Shown here one piece after another: positions 12,306 to 24,050 of a stretch of 64,000 nt of DNA. The translations under genes and the position numbers were made by a program. Within the stretch, counting starts at the first letter, position 1, and each line of letters starts with the position of its first letter. Source of the DNA: Elysia crispata (taxonomy: Eukaryota > Mollusca > Gastropoda > Plakobranchidae); NCBI GenBank assembly GCA_033675545.1, contig JAWDGP010006240.1, positions 37,884 to 101,883 on the forward strand, given 5' to 3'. A model generated the notes under the pieces. The model saw nothing but the letters and a program-made list of their open reading frames with translations, did not search any database and was not told where the DNA came from.

Positions 12306-12590
12306 ACAGAGCTTTGAGACTGGTTCAATTGGCTTACTCATCAGTAGACAAAGCTATTCAAGGTGAAAAAAATATATCATTTCTTAATTTGTCACATTTG
12401 TTGGGATGCCTGTGGACAAAGCTCAAGGAGATAAAATGCAGCATTTCTTATTTTGTTACATTTGTTGGGATGCCTGTGGACAAAGCTATTCAAGGTGAAA
12501 ATATACATCATTTCTTATTTTGTTACATTTGTTGAGATGCCTATTGACAAAGCTATTTAATGTGGAAAAAAAAACATCATTTCTTGTTTT
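12306..12590 (+). repeat. CSN8 exon end and adjoining intron start, tandemly repeated
   Basis: Exon 12306-12362 reads RALRLVQLAYSSV, then DKAIQ, then donor GTGAAA. A unit of about 64-70 bp is then repeated roughly three times to 12590. Each unit contains TTTGTTGGGATGCCTGTGG plus ACAAAGCT, or a variant; the third full unit reads FVTFVGMPVDKAIQ before its own GTGAAA donor. That peptide corresponds to the FAAFVGLPVEEAVKG part of CSN8, so each unit is a copy of the exon 3' end plus the first bases of the intron. The first copy has lost the segment between SSV and DKAIQ. Confidence 0.8.
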
Positions 12591-13595
12591 TTTTCTGGTT
12601 ATGCTGGAATAAGAGAAATCATATTTTGGTTTGCTGCATTAAATAAAGTTGTTGGTTTCTAGCACCAGTCTAATCATGGTTTCATATAATAAAGCGTGAA
12701 TCTACACTCTTTGACTGTCTCACACCGTGCAAGAAAATTCTTTACCCATAAATCCTTTGCCCTGTGATATTAAATCTGTGAGTTAGTTCAAGACTCGAGA
12801 TAAAATCTCAGAAACATCTCAATGGAATTTTGGAACCTTTATGACCCGCATTGCTTGTCATGTTTTTTTTTTACATGATGAAAATACCAAGGTGCAGTTT
12901 TGAAAAGTGCTGAGCTGTCCCAAGAAGTACTTGACAAGAGACATTTTTCATATTTCTTTTTGCGATGCTGACTTTCAACAGCTAGCTAGCAAAATTCATA
13001 CTGCGGATTTGAATTTGCCAATACTTTTTCCATATGGACCATATCTTTACCTAAAAGCTCATTCATGTTTAGATCCATATATAAGCTTGAGCAAAAATAG
13101 TTCAACAGAAACTGGTTCAAGATCTAAAACTACGTTCCTTTTTCATCTCATAGAGTATTCATATCTGCTTCAAAATTATATACACATTGATAGTAGTTTC
13201 TGTTGCAAATTGTTCCACAATATATCAATAGCTATGTCCACCCTGTTTCTTTGAAAAGCTTCTGCGTCACTGAGAATTAAAAAAGAGGAAATGAAAAGCA
13301 AATAATGAGGTTAAGGGAAAAGTTTTGAATTAGTTTATTTGCAGGTTGGTGTTCTCAAACTCATGTTTTTGTCATAGATATGAATTTTACTGGGGCTAAA
13401 TGTATTAGCAGCTTCCAATTTCTTGCTATCAAATACAGGAGGCTATCATATCTTTTTCTATTAAAGCCATTAAATTTAAAAAATGTGGACAAAATAATAT
13501 TTTTTAGCATGTTGTATAGAGCATTGGCTTAATTTTAAAAATACAATTCTTTGTTTCTTTCTGTAACTATCATGACTATGTCTTGTGCTTTACAG

Positions 13596-13658
13596 CGGCA
13601 CAATCTGAAGGATGAGAGGTTGATCTAAAGAGCAGAATCATCACACCTCCAAAACTTG
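13596..13658 (+). pseudogene. CSN8: CSN8 pseudogene exon with Trp-to-stop change
   Basis: Acceptor CTTTACAG ends at 13595 and donor GTAAAT begins at 13659. The frame reads AQSEG, TGA, EVDLKSRIITPPKL. The family has GW followed by an acidic or glutamine residue here, so TGA replaces TGG. The exon ends in phase 1. Confidence 0.82.
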
Positions 13659-14552
13659 GTAAATATTAAACATGTTAGTTAAGTTACCATTCCTAGTTGA
13701 TCATTGCTGAAGAGGGCTGATTAACTGTGGAGGAAGTTTTTTCTGTGTCGTTGAAAAAGGTCAAGTCTCTTATAATATTAGCCCTCTTTCTATATGGATT
13801 TGAACAAAACTTGGCAATAAAGAGAAAGATATGGGCTGAGTGAATCTGATCATGGAGGCCCTTTAAGTTTTTTAGATTCTACTTTTGTGAATAATTTAAA
13901 TTCTTTTATTTGTGTGCTAAATTCTGATATGCCATGAACAAAGAAGAGCTAAGTTGCACTTGTTTTAAATTAGTGAAAGAAATTCACCTGCCCTGTGTTT
14001 TTTATTATTTTTATCTCAGATCTATCAAGATCTTGTATTTTTCTTCACATATATTTGCAAAAAAAATATGTGTCCATAGACAATTTTATATTTTATATTA
14101 CTTTTTATCAGCATGACTGTAAAATTCTGCTTTTATTCCTAAACAACTGAAAAAGAGACTCAGGATTTGTAAAAAGTTTCAATCACTTTCGGGTGTAGTT
14201 ACAGATTTATTATTTGGTTTGTCATAAAAGTCTTTTATGCAACCATTTCTGTTTCGATATCTCGTAGGCTTAATGTTACTAGCGGTCTCCCAGAAATGCT
14301 AAAGAGGGAGGTATAAATTGCATTTTCATCTTAATATTAGGTTATTAGCAAGCAACTTTTTACTTGATTTTAGTTCAGTTCATGAAAAAAATCTCACTGA
14401 GATTTACAAATATTTTAAACTAAGTTAATTACTGCTTGTCTTACACTTATAGTCACCTGATCAATTCTAAAATGTCAGCAAGTGTTGCAGGATAAGATTT
14501 TGCTTTTTGCTATGAATTTCACTTTGTTGGTTATTTTTATCCCACATCCCAG

Positions 14553-14632
14553 AACCTCCACCAGCTCCAACGATCATGGGTGAGCAACACTTATCAGTCC
14601 TCACAGACTAAGTGACATTTATGGAGAACTAA
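14553..14632 (+). pseudogene. CSN8: CSN8 pseudogene, last coding exon
   Basis: Acceptor CATCCCAG ends at 14552. Joined in phase to the previous exon it reads EPPPAPTIMGEQHLSVLTD, then TAA at 14609-14611, then VTFMEN and TAA at 14630. CSN8 proteins end in LTDYVAFLEN, so Tyr has become a stop six codons before the normal terminus. The original stop is preserved. Confidence 0.88.
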
Positions 14633-17600
14633 GAAGTGAGAGTGTCGACGATCAACAATCCATATGGCTTTAAATATATACAAGTATACGTGAATATTAG
14701 ATTCAATGAAGTCTATCTGTAGGTTCGCTCCATATTAGGGCCCACAAAATTTTCAGAAGGACCCTATTTCAAGAAATAGTGGAGCTAAAAAATTTTGCTT
14801 CGATACCTACCCAGTCTCTGATGTTAAAGAGACTTGTAGAATTCAGCACCTTTTATACTGTTGGTGCCATTAGAACAAACTGTAGGTCCCTTAACTCATT
14901 GATTTGGAAAGGAATTTTGATTTGGCCCCACTTTCTGTAAATACATTGATATTGGAAAAGAAAAACAAAAAGAAGAGAGAGAAGTAAGCAGAGCTCATTA
15001 CAGGGGATGTTTGTGTGTAAGCAAAGGCTGAATTATCTGTTAACTTAATTATAGAACAGATACATAGACAGTGGGTTGAAGAGATGATTTGGTTTATTCT
15101 GTCTTTAATTGTTAGAGTGCTCAGGTCTTTTTTTTTTTTACTTTTTTTTTGTTATAATTATTTGCTATTCTTTTGATAAAACAAATTTTATCTAATGATA
15201 AGTATGGGGTTAAAGATTTTTTCCTCATAAAAAGGGCAATTAACTGTGTCGTAACTGAAAGGATCATTTTTTCAAGATATATCAAAGGCAGAAAAAATGT
15301 TTGCATGTTTATTGATAATTTGCTCTACACTTCATGGTCGTGCATAAAAAATAGCTTGATGTGTCGTTCTCAAATATACAAAAAGTATGCTTCTGTGTGT
15401 AAATCATTGCAACTTATTTGGATTTTTTGTGGAAGAAAATTACTGCTGTATAAATACCTTTTGGTCTTGAAATAATTCTAAAATGTTCTGAATTAACATC
15501 TGTTAAGTCTTCAATCCCTAGGAAATTAATTCGAATCCTGATAGTTTGAATTGTTGGATTAATTTTACTGAACATTTCTATCTTTAAGCTCTATTAAAAA
15601 AAATATTGATTAGTTCAAAGTTGAAAATAAAGATCTGGTTAATTGCAAGCCATTTTGCGGCTTTTTTGCTTCTGAAAGCACTTTTCCTGGCTTGTAAAAC
15701 AGAGGAAGTATGCTATGCTCCGTGCGGCAAGCGATTGTGGTGTGAAGATGTGTGTGACTGTTTGGCCTACCTACTTTATAGGCAGGAATCTGCAATAAAA
15801 CTAGGAGAAATAAAGGGAAAGGGGTTAGGCCAAGGGACCAGGTGTGAGCGCTTGATGAGGGGTGGCGTGTTGGTGCCCTGAACAATGATTGGACTCAGCA
15901 TGTTGTCAGCATGTGCAATGTGGCCTGCTTGCTCATGTAATTTTGACCTAGTCTAGATCTATCTAGACCTGGCTTTGTTTCAGTCATTTCACTTGTTGAC
16001 TCTGCCTCAGTTACAGTACAATGTATGTGGAGATTCTCTTAAGCTGTGTAGGTGTGTAAACTTTTATAACCTAGCCTACATCTACATAGCTGCTGGCTTT
16101 TAGTCTGTGAAAGCACCTCGTGTGCGCGTAGGGCTTGGTCATTGTACTCTTTCCATTCTGTGAAATTAGTTTCAATTATGACATTATGGCATTTTCTTCT
16201 TCTTGCCAAAACCCTTTGAAGCGAAAAACAACTGACTATGAATAATGTCATTCTTCAAGGAGCTTCTTTTTCATGGCGTCTCAAATCAAGACAAATAAAT
16301 CGGAAGTTTCATTGACCACTGTAGCCGTGCCCCCTACTCGCACACCTAAGTACAACATTCCTGATCTTTCATCACATTTTTTTAACTCTCTCTCTCTATC
16401 AATCCTGATAATTCGAATTTCGGATCGTTCGAAGTCTCCTTTTTTATTCCAGTGACTTCAAAATAACCTGACTCAACTGTATTAGCCTCTTCCTTTTTTA
16501 CATCAGCAATTCTAATCTGTTTTCTTACAGTTCACTTTCTTAATTTCTCAGAATGCTAATTGACAATACTTTTGTCAATGCCTTGCATATAATACTAGTT
16601 TATAATACATTTATCTGCATTTCCTTTTAACTGTATTCTGCATAACCAATTCTGCTTCTACGAAAAATGACTCTTTTCTTCTTATAATGTTTGCTGCAAT
16701 CAGTAGATATAAGTTCATGATTAGGTTGCTAATTGTACACATAAGATTTATTGTTGCAATATATGAAAGATCGATACGTTTTTTGTATTATCAGTTAAGT
16801 TAATGAGATTTTGATATTTGCACAATAATGTTCATGAATGAATTAAGTTTTTTGTTATTGTTGCTAATTAAACTTTTCCAAGAAATTTAAATTGTGCTTT
16901 TCTTTGTTGATATGCCTTATGAATTCTACTGATTGTGTTTAAGAAAATGATCTTCCTCTTGTCTATGTTGCCGTTCACTGCGACAAAAACTTGACCGCTA
17001 CAATTATTTTTCCATGATTTCTTGAAGTTGTTCTGTGAACATCGAGGACAAGTAAAATTAACCTCCTTGAATATTGTCTATAGAATTTGATGAGATCCAA
17101 AACATTGCTTAAATTGACCGAAGGACAAAGAAATCTAGACTGAGTTAATTTTAAAAGCCCTTGTTTTTTCTGATAGCTCGTTATCCAAACTCTATCAATT
17201 TTTTTTCTTATAAAATGTCAAACTTCTGATAAAGATCATTTGCATATAGAAGGCATTTAATTATACAATGTGCTTTTGTCTTTTTTAATTCGTTTGCACA
17301 TTTAATGTGCAGGTATTTCTCAGTAAGGACACTTGGTCAAATTGGTTCATCACTGAGTGTGCTTGTTTGAGTCCAGTGAAGGTTGAAAATTGTGGTGTAT
17401 ACTTTTACAGACAGCAGGGAGCTAGTGTCAGTCACAGCTAAAGGTTTGTCAGAAGCAAATGAATTGAAATACAAGTAACCATTTATGAGATACAAGTTAC
17501 TACAGAATAATAACAAGGAGACACAGCAGAGATTTTCGAGGTCTTTCAAATCCTGGAAAACAGAACAAATCGAAAATACCTAAAAGCAAGCATACACCCT

Positions 17601-17753
17601 ATTTCATTCAGGGACAACGGCCTCCCTGGCGGCAGCATGTGTTTCTTAACACGTAAATACCGAAAATTCTAATTAAAAAAAAACAAAAAAAAAAACAACG
17701 AACAATTTTCTCATGACTAAATGACAATCTCAAAAAATTATTTAGTCTTGAGC
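14633..17753. other. Non-coding stretch, no gene recognised
   Basis: AT-rich with many stops. A slightly GC-richer patch at 15690-16260 holds overlapping 70-91-codon ORFs on both strands without recognisable domains. A TCTAGATCTATCTAGA word occurs near 15953. I see nothing else. Confidence 0.5.
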
Positions 17754-17825
17754 AGGGGTGTCCAACCAATTCACAAAGAGAATTAGATTTGGTGACATGA
17801 AAATGTGAGGCGGCCGACCATTTAA
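17754..17825 (+). mobile_element. Possible hAT-type transposon end
   Basis: CAGGGGTGTCCAACCAATTC at 17754 resembles the terminal sequence of many animal hAT elements (CAGGGGTGTCCAA or CAGGGGTGTCAAA). A GC-rich GGCGGCCGACC follows within 70 bp. The partner terminus and target-site duplication were not found, so this is only a candidate. Confidence 0.3.
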
Positions 17826-17879
17826 CCTGACATTCTTTGAAACATTAACCATTAGTTATTGTGGATTTTATGAAAGAGA

Positions 17880-18118
17880 CCACGAAGAAGAAACGCAATA
17901 GTAGAAGAACAAGGAGGTAATAAAAAGACGAAGAGGATTAAGAGGAATGAGAAAAAGAAGAAGGATTAGAGGAGGAAGAAGAAAAAAAAGAAATAGAAGA
18001 AGAAAGAGTAAAGGGGAAAAGAGTTGGAGCAGGGGGAAGAGGAAAAGTAGCTGGAGCAGAAAGAGTAGCTGGGGAGAGCTAAAAAGAGGAAGAAATTTAC
18101 GAAAAATGAAAAAAAAAT
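17880..18118. repeat. Purine-rich (GAA/GGA) tract
   Basis: Almost entirely A and G on the plus strand, with GAAGAA, GGAGGA and AAGAGG words. The Arg/Lys-rich plus-strand ORF and the Phe/Ser-rich minus-strand ORF over it follow from composition alone and are not called as genes. Confidence 0.85.
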
Positions 18119-18119
18119 C

Positions 18120-19245
18120 AAATGCTCATCTGGGCAGACACACGTTATTGAAAAGCTCATCTTGGCAGCCCCATCTTCTTTAAAAGCTCATCCGGGCTGA
18201 TACATGTTGTTTAAATGCACATCTGGGCATACCCATGTTGTTGAAACGCTCATGTGGACAAACCTATGTTATTGAAACGCTCATATGGGCAGACTCATGT
18301 TATTGAAACGCTCGTCTGGGCAAACACATGTTCTTAAAGCGCTCATCTGAGCAGACCCATGTTGTTGAAATGCTCATCTGAGCAGACTCTTGTTGCTGAA
18401 ACGCTTATCTGGTCAGACCCATGTTATTGTACCGCTCATCTGGGCTTATACATGTTGATGAAACGCTTAGTTGGGCTGACCCATGTTGATGAAACGCTTA
18501 TTTGGGCTGACCTATGTTGATGAAACGCTTATTTGGGCTGACCTATGTTGATGAAACGCTTATTTGGGGTGACCCATGTTGGTGAAACGCTTAGTTGGGC
18601 TGACCCATGTTGATGAAACGCTTATTTGGGCTGACCCATGTTGATGAAACGCTTAGTTGGGCTGACCCATGTTGATGAAACGCTTAGTTGAGCTGACCTA
18701 TGTTGATGAAACGCTTATTTGGGCTGACCCACGTTGATGAAACGCTTATTTGGGCTGACCCATGTTGATGAAACGCTTATTTGGGCTGACCTATGTTGAT
18801 GAAACGCTTATTTGGGCTGAGCTATGTTGATGAAACGCTTATTTGGGGTGACCCATGTTGGTGAAACGCTTAGTTGGGCTGATCCATGTTGATGAAACGC
18901 TTAGTTGGGCTGACTCATGTTGATGAAACGCTTATTTGGGCTGACCCATGTTGATGAAACGCTCATTTGGGCTGACCCATGTTGATGAAACGCTCATCTG
19001 GGCTTATACATGTTGATGAAACGCTTATTTGGGCTGACCCGTGTTGATGAAACGCTTATTTGGGCCGACCCATGTTGATGAAACGCTTATTTGGGCTGAC
19101 CCATGTTGATGAAACGCTCATTTGGGCTGACCCATGTTGATGAAACGCTCATCTGTACTGACCCATGTTGATGAAATGATCATTTGAGCTGACACATGTT
19201 GATGAAACGCTTATTTGGGTTGACCCAAATGTTGATGAATTGCTC
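18120..19245. repeat. 31-bp minisatellite, about 35 copies
   Basis: Consensus unit: GTTGATGAAACGCTTATTTG followed by GGCTGACCCAT. Copies at the left end (18120-18440) are the most diverged, for example TTGAAACGCTCATCTGGGCA. The centre (18450-19100) is homogeneous, with recurring alternatives CTTATTTGGG, CTTAGTTGGG and CTCATTTGGG. The right edge decays after about 19240. Unit length is not a multiple of three and no spacers are present. Confidence 0.95.
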
Positions 19246-22081
19246 ATCTAACCTGCCACATCTTGACAGATCGTTCACTTTTGCATTATCTCTGTGTGGT
19301 ATCCAATTTTCTGACCGTTCAAGAAGAAAATTTTATGCTATTTTGGGGGAAATTAATGCTGGATGCTTAGAACCTACAACATTATAGATCTAAAACGTCT
19401 TGAAAAGAGATTACATCTAAGTCAGCTAGAAGTATATCCCTCAGAACAACAAGCTCAACTGCTTTCTGTGGTGGGTTGAGATCTGCTGGATTGTCTCAGA
19501 TAGGATATCATGCATACACGGACTGTGCGGTCGGTCCAGGAACGTCTGGTCTGCTGACAGTAATAAAGGTTCATTAACATCCTCATGGCCTGGCGATAGA
19601 GTGCCTATGAGGGTCAGAATGAAGCCATAAGATTCATCTTGCTTCGCAGGCCTATTTCTTGTTCCATACCGCGAAGCAAGGGGCAGGAATAAAGCGGACT
19701 AGATAGATGACTAACCGATTCTCTGCTTCGGTTCGAGTCAAGACATCTTTAATGAAAGCTTTCTAATATGCTTCGTTAAGCCATTTCTCTGATTGGAAAG
19801 TTAATCAATATCACTGAGCGAAAGATTTTGGTTGTTATTGATCGATTCAAAACTTCGAGTACTCACATAAGATTTCATCGTTTTGAGCTGTATGTGAGCG
19901 ACAGCTCCTTCAGTGCAAGCTGATGGCAAGGACGTTTCTCGAATTGCTAGAGTCTATCTTCTTTTAATTAGCTACCACTGATCTGTTGACTATACAATGA
20001 ATGTATGACCCCAGTGTTGTAAACAATTTTATCCCGAAGAATGCATCGAGTAGTTTTAATGCATAGGCTAATTACACACGGCACTCAAAGCCTTCAGATT
20101 AGGCACATGTATATCATTTAGTTCGTTTTACGTTGAGATATTGAGGAGGGTCCATTGTCAATTGAGACTCACTACATTTGACTTGCGAATTGGGAAACGA
20201 TCGCAAAAGTTGAACTTATATCCCATTCCATTGTGTTGTTCAGCTCCTTCATCTTGTTATATAATTATCATTGGTCCATGTTTCCTTGAGAGAAAACAAA
20301 AAACTGACTTACCACAAGAGCCTGCAATAGTGTGCTCTCACAACAACAGATATATATGTATGTATACATGTATATATAAGTTATATATTGCAGCTCTCTA
20401 CGAAACTAGATGGAACAATGTCTAAACATGAAAATGAAAAAAAAACATGTCATACTTTGATCTAAAATAATCACATACTGTCTATGCAATTAGTAGGAGC
20501 ATCGCGACCTAAGTTACATGTCACTAGGATAGAATATATAAATTGATAAACCACAGGACAGCCCGTTTTAAAAAAACGCCGGGAATCAATAACTCAAAGA
20601 TTAAAAGTATTATACAAGCATTATTAAAATTTATGTCGTAATTGTTGAATGACCTTGTGAAACAACCAATAAGTAAAATTTACCACTACGAGACCCTATG
20701 TAAATGATTTTTAAGTTTTACATTTTGGGCTGTCTCAATTTAAGTTACCTTTGCTGAAAGATACATAACTCGCGATAATTTTCATCACTTTCTGTCACTA
20801 CAGTTGAGGGGGACGTTACTCGGTAGCTGCAATATGCAAACGCGTTTAAATCCAGCAAATTGCCTCTTATTGAAGGTGTTGGAAACTAATTTTCGATATT
20901 TTTTTTTTGTTCCTTCTGTGTGAAGTGTATGTTGATTTTTGCTCTTGTTACGCCTCGACACGCAAACTCAACAGCTGTTATGGAGCAGTATACTTCATAC
21001 TGCGTTGATACTTGAAGGACCCGAGAGTGTGAACTCAGAGAAATTTCACGACCTTTAGGCACGCTGTCATAATTAAGTTAAGCTGTGGTTGCCTTAAAGT
21101 AGGAATGAAAACAGTTTTTGTACGAATGTAATTTAGGTCCTATACCCGGAAGGTAATTGGAAATAATGTGGTTTGTGCATTCATAAACTTCATTTCCTGT
21201 GGAATCAACATTCCACGTGATCTAGTTAGGATTCCCATCCTACAACTTTGATCCATAATTGTCAAGTACTAGACCAACAAGCCTAATCAAGGTTTGCTAC
21301 AACTTTAATAGTTATTGAAGTTACATTAAATTGAATGTGACACATTTCTACTTAATGCTGTTATTTTTTTTCCCTAAAGAGCCATTGAAGATGTAAAAAG
21401 ATGTAAACTTAAAGACTGAAATAGTATTAAAATGAATCTGTTATAAATTATTAAACGCATCAACTTAAAGTACCCTAACATTTAAACTCTTGTTCGTTTT
21501 GGGAGTTTTTTAAAGATCACATGGCACACCTTTTGAAGAATGTAAGTGACCACCACCCGAAACCCTATTTTATATCCTTAATATTAGAGCATTGATGTTA
21601 TCTATGTTATGGAAGCAACTGTAATTTCTATCTCCGCTATTTCCTTCAAAACCATCTAACCTAGCTACAGCAATAAGGTTTACTAAATGTTTTATCTGTC
21701 AATATTAGTGCCAATCGAAAGAAACTAAAAAAAAATTCTGGATTTAGGCTCAAAGAATTCTTTTGAAAGTACATTGAATTTTGCTGCGAAAGACCTGTGA
21801 CTGAATGAATCTATAAGATCTTAAAATTCTGTCAGTCATTGTGAGGGAAGAACAAGTCATGGAACTCGTCAGTGTTCCCTGTATGCATGTAAGCTTATAT
21901 AAAATAAATAATTGACATGCTTTTAATGGCTCCTTCAAAAAGTTATATAGACAGATTCTGTAAATCTAAATATAGGGTTTGAAGCACGACAGCACGGACC
22001 TAGTTCAAGCCTCACTTCCAAATAGAAAACGCTAAATCTTTACAGGAAGCCTTGAGTTCAACGAAAAATAATTTCATCTCT
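19246..22081. other. Non-coding stretch, no gene recognised
   Basis: No recognisable exon. It holds a short AT-rich alternating tract at about 20350-20390 and a local inverted word (CTTGCTTCGC near 19649 against GCGAAGCAAG near 19672). Several 60-94-codon ORFs have no domain features. Confidence 0.5.
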
Positions 22082-22600
22082 TCTAAATAATGGAGCTAGG
22101 CGAAAAATGAGGGCCATCGAACCGAACGTTTCTAGACTACCTAGAAACGTTAAATTTGGCATAAAGTTGTAAATCGTCCTAAAGATTGGAGTGGTACTAT
22201 TATTTTTGACCAAAACAGTATTTGTGGACATTTAGAGGCGAAAATGTGATTAATATTTTCTTAAAAGAAAAAGACGAATGTGCGAACTATTTTCTGTAAG
22301 CACAGCTGGGCAGAGATGGCCGGAAACAAACTGACAGTACGCATACAATGTAGGCGGCGGCAGATCTAAAACCGTCTGGAATCGATCTAGATCTAGAACT
22401 ACATGATACAGTATAAGATCTAAGTAAAGAATCTTAAAAGGTTGTTTCGACATAGATTCTATATCAAGGGTCTAGATTTAAATTAAAAGGTTAAGATATT
22501 CAACTAGAAAAATCTTGATTTTACGTTTATTGTTTTTACAGATTTTTTAAAATTGTATGTAGGTTGAGATAACTGCGCGGCTAAGAATTCCCCGCAAGGC

Positions 22601-22617
22601 AGTGCATATTATGCACT
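22601..22617. other. Conserved hairpin in duplicated module, copy 1
   Basis: AGTGCATATTATGCACT is a perfect 7-bp stem with a 3-nt loop. It occupies the same place as the hairpins at 23481 and 23772. Confidence 0.6.
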
Positions 22618-23480
22618 AAATGCGAAAATTCAAAGCTTTCTAATAAGCGTTTAAAAGGGTCTAAAAACATACTGGAAAAGTCGATTTTCTTTATTCCAAA
22701 ATAATTTAAGTCCTTTATTGAAACTTTGTGTTTAGATTGAGAATTATCTAACTATCTAGAATATAAGTAAAGATGGGTAGATGGAGGCATATAACTGGAT
22801 TTTTTAAGTAAAAGGATAGATATCAAGACCATTATTTTAAACACAGATGCGCTCCAGCCCCGACAAATTGACACCATGGTCCCGTTCGTAGAACTGGGTC
22901 CACAGTAAAGTTTGTTTATATAATGGAGCTAAGCAAAAAATGAGAATTAACTCATCGAGCATTTCTAGACCACAAAGGAACATCAAATTTGGCATAAAGT
23001 TGTAAATCGTCCTAAAGATTGGAGTGGTAATATTTTTTTTTTTCAGCAAAATAGTGTTGTTCAAAAGAAAAAAAAAAAAAGGCAAAAATATTATTATTAT
23101 TTTCCTCAAAAAAAGGCGAATGTGTGAACTACTATCTGTAAGCACAGCTGGGCAGAGGTAGCAGGGATGAAACTAAAAGTGCGCGTACAACGTAGGCGGC
23201 GGGAGATCCAAAAGTAAAACCGTCTGGAATAGATCAATATACAGATAATAGTGCAAGATCTAAGTAAAAAATCTAAGAGAAGTTGCTTAGACATAGGTTC
23301 TAGATCTGGAGCCGAAATATTTACAGCAGCTAGAGTCAAATCGTAAGGTTAACATCTACATTAGATAGATCTAGATTTTACTCTTAGGGTTAGAATAAGA
23401 AAAGTATAATTTACATATTTTGAAAAACGTTCATTTTCATATACATCTAGGTTTAAACAACTGAATGGTAAAGAATTCCC

Positions 23481-23500
23481 GAGTGCACTTTTATGCACTC
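23481..23500. other. Conserved hairpin in duplicated module, copy 2
   Basis: GAGTGCACTTTTATGCACTC forms a 7-bp stem with a 6-nt loop. Compared with copy 1 the loop differs while the stem stays paired. Confidence 0.6.
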
Positions 23501-23771
23501 AACGCAAAAATTCATAGCTTTTTAATAAGCGTTTAAAAGGATCAAAAAACAAATTGGGAATAATAAGTCGATTTTCTTTATTCCAAAATGAATAAAGTTC
23601 TATATCTAAATTTTGTGTTTTGAATAAGATGTCTAGGTTCTAGGTAAAGATGGATAGGTGGAGGCATATATCTGGATAGTAGCAGTAAAAGGAGAGATTT
23701 AATTATCAAGACCATTAAAGTTTTGTAAGCCTCTTTAATACAACACGAGAATGGTAAAGAATTCCCGTAAT

Positions 23772-23791
23772 GAGTGCACTTTTATGCACTC
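23772..23791. other. Conserved hairpin in duplicated module, copy 3
   Basis: Identical to the hairpin at 23481, within the recent 286-bp duplicate. Confidence 0.6.
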
Positions 23792-24050
23792 AACGCAAAA
23801 ATTCATAGCTTTTTAATAAGCGTTTAAAAGGATCAAAAAACAAATTGGGAATATATAGATTAAGTCGATTTTCTTTTATAAATTCCAAAATGAATAAAGT
23901 TCTATATCTAAATTTTGTGTTTTGAATAAGATGTCTAGGTTCTAGGTAAAGATGGATAGGTGGAGGCATATATCTGGATAGTAGCAGTAAAAGGAGAGAT
24001 AATTATCAAGACCATTAAAGTTTTGTAAGCCTCTTTAATACAACACGCAC

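Larger units (their letters stand above)
10798..14632 (+). pseudogene. CSN8: Unprocessed pseudogene of COP9 signalosome subunit 8
   Basis: CSN8 is the smallest subunit of the COP9 signalosome, which removes NEDD8 from cullins. Exon-like blocks on the plus strand follow the animal CSN8 order: 10798-10868 (FSQLLAPYLLQCDL), a damaged block near 11007-11045, 11979-12086 (PELSNIWSVGQKMW), 12306-12362 (RALRLVQLAYSSV), 13596-13658 (EVDLKSRIITPPKL) and 14553-14632 (PPPAPTIMGEQHLSVLTD, then VTFMEN). Most have AG acceptors and GT donors. Disabling changes: a deletion in 11979-12086 that joins QKES to an out-of-frame MTSLQ; TGA at 13613 where the family has Trp; TAA at 14609 where the family has Tyr, before the conserved last residues. 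No first exon was found. Retained introns argue for a duplicated gene copy, not a retrocopy. A functional CSN8 presumably exists elsewhere. Family identity is strong; the second block is weak. Confidence 0.88.
22082..24050. repeat. Locally duplicated module (833-bp and 286-bp units)
   Basis: Copy 1 runs from about 22085 and copy 2 from about 22918. For example GTAAATCGTCCTAAAGATTG is at 22169 and again at 23002, an offset of 833, and CTGTAAGCACAGCTGGGCAG occurs in both. The end of copy 2 (from 23464) is repeated again at 23750, offset 286 and almost identical, to about 24047. The two long copies are clearly diverged, so duplications happened at different times. No protein is encoded. Each copy carries a short hairpin listed separately. 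Confidence 0.9.

Noticed and set aside
17947-18183. Arg/Lys/Ser-rich 78-codon ORF suggestive of a basic nuclear protein
   Set aside because: Entirely within a purine-rich low-complexity tract and running into the minisatellite.
18120-19245. Regular direct repeats that could suggest a CRISPR array (also at 46333-48012)
   Set aside because: Units are contiguous with no unique spacers, no cas-like genes are present, and the context is an animal genome.
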